Of a stretch of 9,155 nt of DNA, positions 1-5,324 are shown in pieces; within the stretch, counting starts at the first letter, position 1; every line of letters begins with the position of its first letter. The stretch is from Syntrophaceae bacterium UBA1062 (GTDB lineage: Bacteria > Desulfobacterota > Desulfomonilia > UBA1062): contig DCDF01000105.1 of NCBI GenBank assembly GCA_002316295.1, positions 1-9,155 on the forward strand, read 5' to 3'. A model generated the notes under the pieces. The model was not told where the DNA came from. It was given only the letters and a program-made list of their open reading frames with translations, and searched no databases. Made by a program: the position numbers and the translations under genes.

Positions 1-464
1 TACACCAGCCTGTGCATCCAGCAGAGAAATTCCCTCTCCACAAAGGATGACGCTTTGGCGCTCTCGATCTTCACCTGGTTCTGGTTCAGGCTCACCGCGA
101 TCATTTCAAGGAGTATCATGAAATAAGGGATGGCGCTCGTCATATGGCCGATGTAATAGGGGTTGGCCACCTTGACCGAATGCTTGATCACGTTGTTCTT
201 GATCTCGGAGAGAACATCCCTGATCAGCTTGGGCTCGCATGGTATGTCGGTGCTGTTGAATATGCCGGCGAGCTCTTCAATGGAAATGGAGGAATGGATG
301 CCCCCCTTTTCTTTGAAGAAATCGTGTATCATGTCCAGAAGATGGACGCCGAACTCGATGAATCTGTCCGAAGAATCCGGCATAATGAAGAGCTTTTTCA
401 TGAAACCCGGTGTCGCTTCGATTTTCTTGCTAGGTGTATGCGTCCCAAGTTTTAAAGATTCCAT
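1..464 (-). CDS. panP: PLP-dependent group II decarboxylase, PanP-like (aspartate 1-decarboxylase), N-terminal part only
   Basis: The minus strand is open from an ATG at 464 to the left edge, giving 154 complete codons with no stop, so the gene is cut by the window. An AAGGGG ribosome-binding site lies 7 bases before the ATG. Residues 101-116 contain NPYYIGHMTSAIPYFM and residues 127-136 contain LNQNQVKIES, the substrate-side N-terminal signature of group II PLP decarboxylases (glutamate/aspartate type). The wording is closest, from memory, to the PanP family of pyridoxal-dependent aspartate 1-decarboxylases, which make beta-alanine for pantothenate in bacteria lacking the pyruvoyl PanD. The PLP lysine and most of the catalytic domain lie outside the window. 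A glutamate or tyrosine decarboxylase relative cannot be excluded. It is divergent from rsmI, with about 50 bases between the start codons. Confidence 0.72.
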   Translation of the reverse strand, partial: MESLKLGTHTPSKKIEATPGFMKKLFIMPDSSDRFIEFGVHLLDMIHDFFKEKGGIHSSISIEELAGIFNSTDIPCEPKLIRDVLSEIKNNVIKHSVKVANPYYIGHMTSAIPYFMILLEMIAVSLNQNQVKIESAKASSFVEREFLCWMHRLV

Positions 465-514
465 GGAACAGCCCCTTGTTTTATTCTTTGCAAAAAAGAT
501 ATATATCACAATTT
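465..514. promoter_or_regulatory. Divergent AT-rich intergenic region, decarboxylase / rsmI
   Basis: These 50 bases separate two divergent start codons and are much more AT-rich than the flanking genes. They include an A-run at 492-497 and the perfect 10-base palindrome GATATATATC at 498-507. They must hold the promoters of both genes unless one start is misplaced. Candidate boxes are weak: on the minus strand TTGTGA (511-506), 17 bases, then AAGAAT (488-483); on the plus strand TTGTTT (476-481) with TATATA (500-505) at 18 bases. Both would leave very short leaders, so I do not commit to exact promoter positions. Confidence 0.4.
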
Positions 515-1375
515 ATGGTACATGAGAAAGGAGAAAAAGCATTCCAAGATACGGGCAAAGCTACACTTTTTCTCGTTCCTACACCGATCGGCAACCTCAA
601 GGACATCACTCTGAGGGCCATCGAGGTGCTCCGGGAAGTCGATCTCATAGCCTGTGAGGATACACGGCATACCCGCAAGCTCTTAAGCGCCTATGATATT
701 CACACGCCGCTGATGTCGTATGAAAAATTCAGCGAGAAAAAGAAGATATCCCACATCATAAATCTCCTGGCAGAAGGCGGCAGCGTTGCACTGGTGAGCG
801 ATGCCGGCACTCCGTTGATCAGCGATCCGGGGTCGGTGCTGATCAGGGAGGTCAGAGACAGAGGCATGAAGATCGAGGCCCTCCCCGGACCCAGTGCGCT
901 AATCGCCGCCATGGCCGCTTCCGGGTTCGAAGGCCCTTTCCGCTTTATCGGATTTTTCCCCCGTCAGAGAGGTGCCGCGGTGCGTGAGGTCATGAGAATG
1001 AAGCTGTCCACCGATCACACGATATTCTACGAATCACCCCGCAGGATTGCCGCAACCTTGAAGCTTCTCGATGAGAGCCTGGGCGATCGGTCGATTTTTT
1101 TTGCACGTGAGATTTCCAAAGTGCACGAGGAGCATCTTTTAGGCCGCGCCGGGCAGATTCTCGAGACACTCTCCGCCCGCCGTGAAATCGGAGAGGTGAC
1201 CGTGGTGGTCCAAGGCTCGGCTCAGGTGCAGTTTCTCGATGAAAATTCTCTGAAACAGAGAGCCCGCCGGCTGATGGGAGAGGGCTATACAAAGAAGGAC
1301 ATCCTCGGGGTGCTTGTGGATGAGACAGGCCTGGGAAGAAACAGAATTTACAGGCTGCTTCAGGATCTCGACTAA
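515..1375 (+). CDS. rsmI: 16S rRNA (cytidine(1402)-2'-O)-methyltransferase RsmI
   Basis: RsmI transfers a methyl group from SAM to the 2'-O of C1402 in the decoding centre of 16S rRNA. The 286-residue product has the family landmarks in order: VPTPIGNLKDITLRA near residues 21-35, the EDTRHT motif near 48-53, VSDAGTPLISDPG near 94-106, a LPGPSA stretch typical of the tetrapyrrole-methylase fold, FYESPRR, and an AREISKVHEEH segment. Length matches the usual 280-290 residues. I chose ATG 515 because it leaves the normal short N-terminal tail. An in-frame ATG at 434 would run through the divergent promoter region and into the decarboxylase gene. The start has no Shine-Dalgarno before it, but a good AAAGGAG lies at 527-533, just inside the gene, with no in-frame start codon after it. 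The gene may be co-transcribed with the small gene at 1431. Confidence 0.95.
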   Translation: MVHEKGEKAFQDTGKATLFLVPTPIGNLKDITLRAIEVLREVDLIACEDTRHTRKLLSAYDIHTPLMSYEKFSEKKKISHIINLLAEGGSVALVSDAGTPLISDPGSVLIREVRDRGMKIEALPGPSALIAAMAASGFEGPFRFIGFFPRQRGAAVREVMRMKLSTDHTIFYESPRRIAATLKLLDESLGDRSIFFAREISKVHEEHLLGRAGQILETLSARREIGEVTVVVQGSAQVQFLDENSLKQRARRLMGEGYTKKDILGVLVDETGLGRNRIYRLLQDLD

Positions 1376-1430
1376 AGTATTTCATGCTGTATGACGATAT
1401 GGCAGTTAGAACTCCGAAAAGGGGAAGGGC

Positions 1431-1694
1431 ATGAAAATCAATCCGGAAATTTCAAGTGTTATCAACCTGGTGAAGAGAGAGAACGACTATCAGAAAAAGG
1501 CTCACGATAAAGACGAGAGCCAGAGCAGAATGGCGGACATCATCTCGATAGAGAACAAGGCCGCCTCGCATCCCGCTGTCGAAAGTGTCGAGGAGGCCCG
1601 CGAGCTCCTGACCGATGTCATGAGCAAACTGGAAAACACTTCCCCATCAGTACATAACCTGAATCATTACAGGATTTCTCAGCTGATCAGTTAG
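1431..1694 (+). CDS. Small protein of unknown function (87 aa), loosely FlgM-like
   Basis: I do not recognise this gene with confidence. A purine-rich GGGGAAGGG precedes the ATG, and the gene starts 55 bases after rsmI on the same strand, with a hairpin after its end, so it looks like the last gene of that unit. The product is hydrophilic and charged with no membrane segment or signal peptide. It has a lysine/aspartate-rich N-terminal half (residues about 14-35), a DIISI segment near 36-40, a probable amphipathic helix VESVEEARELL near 51-61, and a short C-terminal RISQLIS. A disordered front and two short C-terminal helices starting MKIN loosely recall the anti-sigma28 factor FlgM, or small flagella-associated proteins seen in Desulfobacterota. 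The similarity is only of shape and is not proof. It could equally be an orphan protein. Confidence 0.65.
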   Translation: MKINPEISSVINLVKRENDYQKKAHDKDESQSRMADIISIENKAASHPAVESVEEARELLTDVMSKLENTSPSVHNLNHYRISQLIS

Positions 1695-1724
1695 ACCAGG
1701 AAAAAGCAAGAACCGGAAAATACT

Positions 1725-1754
1725 CGGAGGAGTCTCCATACGGGGACTCTCCCG
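1725..1754. terminator. Strong stem-loop between convergent genes, probable bidirectional terminator
   Basis: Bases 1725-1737 pair with 1742-1754 around a four-base ATAC loop. On the plus strand this is a 13-position stem with one A-C mismatch and two G-U pairs. It sits between the stop of the 87-aa gene (1694) and the stop of the minus-strand HDOD gene (1770), as expected for a shared terminator. Neither side has a clean T-run directly after the stem: the plus side has a pyrimidine-rich ATCTGTCTTCC, and the minus side has AGTATTTTCC. It may therefore be an imperfect intrinsic terminator or an mRNA 3'-end stabiliser. Confidence 0.6.
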
Positions 1755-1769
1755 ATCTGTCTTCCTCTA

Positions 1770-2852
1770 TTAGATTTCAGCAGGCTCTTGGCCGAGCGCC
1801 TCAGTGTTTCCGTGTTTGATTTCGCCGATATGTTTTATCCGCACGAGGTCTCTGGTGATCTCGGGCATGAGGATGCTTTCGATCTTTGGCGGCTTTTTGA
1901 TGAACCGGTAGTAATCATCACCGATATAGGTGCCTGAGATTTCCTGGGTGAAATTCTTTGCGGCGATGTCGGAGATGCTCAGAACAGACAACTCCTTGAT
2001 GATATCTTGGGATATCTGGCCGACTTCCCGCAGCGGCCAGAACATGGGCCAGTGATGCCGGTGAATCGCATTACTCAGTCGTTCGGGCATCTGCCATCGC
2101 TTGGCCAGAATGCCCCCGAGGGTGGCATGATCGATGCCGTAGAATTCCGTCTCCTGTCTCAGGCGTTCTCTGGGGTCTGGAGAGAAGCCGTTCTCGGGCT
2201 GGGGCAGAGACTGCGACAGTACAGTCTTGGCGATATCGTGAAGCATGCCCAGGGTGACCATGGTACCGCCCGGCACACCGATCCTCGATGTGCTCGCAAG
2301 ATATGCGGCGATGGTGGATGTGAGGTTCGCGTGGATCCATTCCTCCCGGCTCGGCTTAATACCGATCTTCGAGGTTCGCTCTTCCATGACGATACGGTAA
2401 ATCTCGTTATAGCCGAGAATGACAATGGCATTGAAAATGTTGTCGACCTTCTGGACGAGCCCGTAATACGGTGAGTTCACCCGTTTCAGAATGAATGACG
2501 TGAGCCCCTGATCGGTTATGATGAGCCTGCTAATGTCCTTGGGGTTGATGTCGGGGTCGTTCAGCTTCGAGGAGATCTCGGTGATCAGCGGCGAAATGGA
2601 TTCCAGGCTGTTGATTATGTTTTCGACATCGCGAGGAATCTCGGTGAGGAGTTCTCTTTCGGGTTTCCAGTCGAAGTCGTAGGCGTTCGTAAAGGTGTCG
2701 AGATTATCCTCGGATGATATGCTGATATATTGCGCCGGGGCCTTCCTCATATTCGAAGCGGGTCTTTTTGTGAATGCTTTCAGCGCGAGTGCAGCTGCAG
2801 CGAGACCGGCCGCGACGAAAAAGATCATCCAAAGTAATTGTGCGGTTTCCAT
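1770..2852 (-). CDS. Membrane-anchored HDOD-domain signalling protein
   Basis: The 360-residue product begins with one hydrophobic segment at about residues 6-26 followed by positive charges, so it is probably held in the inner membrane with the rest in the cytoplasm. After a linker, residues about 85-275 form an HDOD domain (Pfam 08668 type). This shows DQGLTSFILKRVNSPYYG near 114-131, the AIVILG helix, LHDIAK with the HD pair near 205-206, and HRHHW near 264-268. HDOD domains are found in regulatory proteins of chemotaxis, c-di-GMP and stress pathways. Many lack hydrolase activity, and no other catalytic or receiver domain is present. I prefer ATG 2852, with AAGGTG 6-7 bases upstream, over the in-frame GTG at 2858. 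It is divergent from a second HDOD gene at 2952, with which its domain can be aligned by eye. Confidence 0.85.
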   Translation of the reverse strand: METAQLLWMIFFVAAGLAAAALALKAFTKRPASNMRKAPAQYISISSEDNLDTFTNAYDFDWKPERELLTEIPRDVENIINSLESISPLITEISSKLNDPDINPKDISRLIITDQGLTSFILKRVNSPYYGLVQKVDNIFNAIVILGYNEIYRIVMEERTSKIGIKPSREEWIHANLTSTIAAYLASTSRIGVPGGTMVTLGMLHDIAKTVLSQSLPQPENGFSPDPRERLRQETEFYGIDHATLGGILAKRWQMPERLSNAIHRHHWPMFWPLREVGQISQDIIKELSVLSISDIAAKNFTQEISGTYIGDDYYRFIKKPPKIESILMPEITRDLVRIKHIGEIKHGNTEALGQEPAEI

Positions 2853-2951
2853 TACCACACCTTATCGGGAACCGCAGATCCACTCTTTAATCCAATTTAT
2901 CCGTTCAGATGGCGCTAAAGAAAGTGGTGGAGACATCCGAGTGATTGGGTA
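2853..2951. promoter_or_regulatory. Divergent control region of the two HDOD genes, with sigma28-like elements on both strands
   Basis: This 99-bp gap separates the two HDOD start codons. On the minus strand TAAA (2889-2886), 16 bases, then CCCGATAA (2869-2862) matches the flagellar sigma28 (FliA) pattern TAAA-N15-GCCGATAA in 7 of 8 bases of the downstream box, with one extra spacer base. On the plus strand TAAA (2916-2919), 16 bases, then TCCGAGTG (2936-2943) shares only the CCGA core. In both cases the downstream box ends 8-9 bases before the start codon, so transcription would begin at or next to the start codon. This argues against a conventional leader and keeps confidence low. I found no good sigma70 promoter here. 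Confidence 0.3.
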
Positions 2952-3848
2952 GTGGAGGAGATACAGTATTCTGCTCAGAGTAGGGAACATATACTCAGCC
3001 TCATTTCGAGGTGCACGAATATCCTTACCCTGCCCCATATCGTGCATCAGATCTTGGAAGTGACTTCGGGAAAGAAATCCTCCGCCTCCGATCTGACTCC
3101 GCTGATCGAAAGCGATCCGGCTCTGACTGCAAGGATTCTCTCGGTGGCGAACTCCTCGTACCTCGGATTCACCAAGAAGGTGTCCACCATATCCCATGCA
3201 GTGGTGGTTCTGGGGTTTCAGGAAATCCAGAATCTGGCCTTGAGCATGTCCGTCATCCAGCTGTTCAACCGCAGAGGTTCGGACTTCACGGAAAAGCTCT
3301 GGAGGCACAGCTTTTCCGTAGCTGTGGGCTCTCGTATGCTCGCTTCGTATCTCAACCTCAAGACGGACGGGAAGTATTTTGTGGGCGGGCTTCTCCACGA
3401 CGTGGGCAAGATATTCCTCTGCCAGTACCTGCCGGAGAAATTCAGCGAGATGCTGACCCTGCTCGACAGACAGGACTTCAGGATCACCTATCATGCACTG
3501 GAAGAGCGATTCTTCGGGATCGCCCATGCAGAAGTCGGCGGAAGACTCCTCGAGTCCTGGATGTTCCCCCGGGATATCATCGACGCCGTGGCCTGGCACC
3601 ACGAACCTCACAGAGCGCTTTCAGACCCTGCCCTGGCCGCGTGTGTCCATCTCGCGGATATTCTCTGTACGATACGAGGGATGTCTCCATTGGGAGACCG
3701 CTACTTCCTCCCCATGGATAAAAAGATTCTGCCACTCATGTATGACCTGAAAGAAAGCTTCGGCACGGAAGGCCTCATCGCCCTGATGGGACAGCTCGAC
3801 CTGGAAATAGACAGGCAGAACGCCCTGCTTTCCGCCTTCAGATGGTAG
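2952..3848 (+). CDS. Soluble HDOD-domain signalling protein
   Basis: The 298-residue product is almost entirely one HDOD domain. It contains LTLPHIVHQIL near residues 26-35, the ESDPALTARILSVANSSYLG block near 53-72, AVVVLGFQEI, a LLHDVGK motif with HD at 149-150, FGIAHAEVGG near 188-197 and a WHHEPH pair of histidines near 215-220. It lacks a membrane segment and lacks receiver, GGDEF or EAL domains. Family members act as regulators whose partners are usually unknown, and enzymatic activity is uncertain. The start is the GTG at 2952, because no ATG or TTG lies in frame between the upstream TAA at 2916 and the domain. It has no clear Shine-Dalgarno before it, while GGAGGAG lies just inside the gene. 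It ends 35 bases from the convergent kinase gene, with no convincing terminator hairpin in that gap. Confidence 0.88.
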   Translation: MEEIQYSAQSREHILSLISRCTNILTLPHIVHQILEVTSGKKSSASDLTPLIESDPALTARILSVANSSYLGFTKKVSTISHAVVVLGFQEIQNLALSMSVIQLFNRRGSDFTEKLWRHSFSVAVGSRMLASYLNLKTDGKYFVGGLLHDVGKIFLCQYLPEKFSEMLTLLDRQDFRITYHALEERFFGIAHAEVGGRLLESWMFPRDIIDAVAWHHEPHRALSDPALAACVHLADILCTIRGMSPLGDRYFLPMDKKILPLMYDLKESFGTEGLIALMGQLDLEIDRQNALLSAFRW

Positions 3849-3883
3849 TCGGAGCGGGCCGCCTTCCGCGCACACGCCGAGAG

Positions 3884-5086
3884 TTACCGTGACAGGAGCC
3901 TTCCCAGGAGTGTATGCCCTTCCTCGATGAAAAGGCCGGTTTCCCAGGCGTCTTTTTCCGTGAAGCGCCGGCTGTTGTTGCCGGGTGCGGCGCTGTCATA
4001 GATGACAAAGGGAACCGGATCCGCGGTATGTGTCTTCTTCGCTATGGGAGTAGGGTGATCGGGCAGGAAGAGCACGCGGAAGGGCTCGTCCTGAGCCTCC
4101 ATGCTCTTGAGTATACGGCCCACCACCATCTCGTCGAAGTCTTCTATGGCCTTGATCTTCTCGCGGAGAAGGCCGCCGTGCCCGGCCTCGTCAGGCGCTT
4201 CAACATGGACATAGACCAGATCGTGGACAGAGAGCGCTTTCAATGCGGCCTGCGCCTTCCCCTCATAATTGGTGTCCAGCCATCCGGTGGCGCCCGGAAC
4301 ATGGATTACCTCCATGCCTCTGAGCATACCCAGCCCTTTCAGGAGATCCACGGCTGAGATCATGGCGCCCGAAACGCCGTATTCCTGCTCGAGGGTAGGC
4401 ACCTTCAGGCCTTTTCCCTCTCCCCAGGGCCATATGGCCGTAGCCTCCCGTTTCCCCAGCTTTCTCCTGGCGATATTGACGGGATGATCCCTGAGCGCAT
4501 CCATGGATCGGTGAATGAGCTCTCTGAGCAGTCCGTCGTTCGGCAGGTGCGGTTCGATGTATTCACCGGTAATGTCATGAGGAGGCGTGGTTTTCGGCGC
4601 CGGATTCTCATAGCCCTGGATCACCATGAGATGTCGGTATTCGATCCCGGGATAGGCGTGGATGTTGTCATATCCCCGCAGCATGGACCGTACGGTTTCG
4701 ATGAGCTCTCCGGCTTCCTGGGTCGAGATGTGATCGGAGCAATAGTCTTCCAGAATCAGGCCTTTTTCCCTCCGGGATATCGTAACGAGGTTGATTCTGA
4801 ATGCGGTGTCGTCGCTTTTGAGATCGACGCCCATGCTGACCGCCTCGATAGGCGCCCGGCCGTTATAGTGCTCTGCGGGATCCAGTCCGAGAACAGTCAT
4901 GTTCGCCACATCGCTTCCGGGGGGAAATCCCTGCTTCACCGTACGAACCATCCCCAGTTCACCCCGGGATGAAAGCTTGTCCATGAACGGGGTGTTTGCC
5001 ACATCGAGGGGGGTCTTCCCCCCTAGGTCTTCGAGAGGCTCATCGGCCATCCCGTCACCGAGTAATATGATGCTCTTCAAAATCAT
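3884..5086 (-). CDS. Putative homoserine kinase of the ApgM (cofactor-independent phosphoglycerate mutase, archaeal type) family
   Basis: The 400-residue protein belongs to the alkaline-phosphatase-superfamily ApgM group. It has the metal-binding LLGDGMAD near residues 8-15, the GSDVANMTVLGLDP block near 57-70 with the catalytic serine at about 58, APDEAGHGG with metal ligands near D299 and H303, PDH near 342-344 and a later histidine near 353. In sequence databases one branch of this family is annotated as 'proposed homoserine kinase' (TIGR02535 as I recall), because it sits beside threonine-pathway genes and replaces GHMP-type ThrB. Here it lies directly downstream of hom and no GHMP-type ThrB is in view, which supports that role, although 2,3-bisphosphoglycerate-independent mutase activity remains possible. 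The start is ATG 5086, after GGAGG three bases upstream. The frame stays open to 5320, but that extension is not protein-like. Confidence 0.85.
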   Translation of the reverse strand: MILKSIILLGDGMADEPLEDLGGKTPLDVANTPFMDKLSSRGELGMVRTVKQGFPPGSDVANMTVLGLDPAEHYNGRAPIEAVSMGVDLKSDDTAFRINLVTISRREKGLILEDYCSDHISTQEAGELIETVRSMLRGYDNIHAYPGIEYRHLMVIQGYENPAPKTTPPHDITGEYIEPHLPNDGLLRELIHRSMDALRDHPVNIARRKLGKREATAIWPWGEGKGLKVPTLEQEYGVSGAMISAVDLLKGLGMLRGMEVIHVPGATGWLDTNYEGKAQAALKALSVHDLVYVHVEAPDEAGHGGLLREKIKAIEDFDEMVVGRILKSMEAQDEPFRVLFLPDHPTPIAKKTHTADPVPFVIYDSAAPGNNSRRFTEKDAWETGLFIEEGHTLLGRLLSR

Positions 5087-5132
5087 TATCCTCCGTTGTT
5101 CGGATTGATGCCTTTCCACGATACCTTGCATC

Positions 5133-5146
5133 AGGTCGGGAGACCT
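5133..5146 (-). other. Small hairpin upstream of the kinase gene
   Basis: AGGTC and GACCT pair perfectly around a four-base loop. Flanking GCA (5128-5130) and TGC (5147-5149) can extend the stem across a two-base bulge. It lies about 45 bases before the kinase start codon and does not cover the ribosome-binding site. There is no T-run, so it is not an intrinsic terminator. Confidence 0.35.
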
Positions 5147-5225
5147 TGCTGTCCCGCTCTCCCCCGCGTGTCTCTGAACCGGGCCGCGGTGATGCAGGAA
5201 GAGGAGGGGACGTTCACCAAGCTCT

Positions 5226-5256
5226 CGGGATTTTTCCCTCCTCCAGCGGGATTTTT
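5226..5256 (-). repeat. Two direct copies of AAAAATCCCG, 21 bases apart
   Basis: On the minus strand AAAAATCCCG occurs at 5256-5247 and again at 5235-5226, identical over 10 bases. The 21-base offset is about two helical turns, the geometry of a direct-repeat operator. Each copy includes TCCCG, which could pair with the downstream AGCGGGA at 5158-5152, so the two copies could also compete in an RNA fold. Confidence 0.45.
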
Positions 5257-5324
5257 TACTTGAGAAATATCGCTGATCTGCATATTCGCTTCTTCTGCAC
5301 TCGGAAAACGCGTCCGGCAACCGT

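Larger units (their letters stand above)
5087..5324 (-). other. 238-bp non-coding spacer between hom and the kinase gene, with nested inverted repeats
   Basis: This unusually long gap lies within what otherwise looks like a threonine-pathway transcription unit. Read on the minus strand, three helices can be drawn as a three-way junction: a closing helix 5251-5245 with 5158-5152 (TCCCGCT/AGCGGGA, 7 bp), an arm 5243-5236 with 5208-5201 (GAGGAGGG/CCCTCCTC, 8 bp) and an arm 5189-5185 with 5168-5164 (CCGCG/CGCGG, 5 bp). A further hairpin, AGGTC-TCCC-GACCT at 5146-5133 extended by GCA/TGC, follows before the kinase ribosome-binding site. AAAAATCCCG occurs twice. I could match no known riboswitch, T-box, SRP RNA or tmRNA core. 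A 65-codon frame (5328 to 5131) starts at an ATGA overlapping the hom stop, but its translation is low in hydrophobics and looks non-coding. Short stems arise easily in GC-rich DNA, so the structure is only a candidate. Confidence 0.45.

Noticed and set aside
144..525. Two plus-strand frames near the left edge
   Set aside because: They lie opposite a minus-strand decarboxylase with clear family motifs and a good ribosome-binding site.
2862..3611. 249-codon minus-strand frame opposite the soluble HDOD gene
   Set aside because: It overlaps a gene with intact family motifs and shows none of its own.
5087..5320. N-terminal extension of the ApgM-family protein by 78 residues
   Set aside because: The frame is open, but the extension is not protein-like; the family begins at the LLGDGMAD region, and ATG 5086 has GGAGG directly upstream.
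5087..5324. SRP RNA, tmRNA, T-box or a known riboswitch in the hom-kinase spacer
   Set aside because: None of their conserved cores (for example the GGAAGCAGC tetraloop region of SRP RNA or the T-box TGGNACCGCG) is present by eye.
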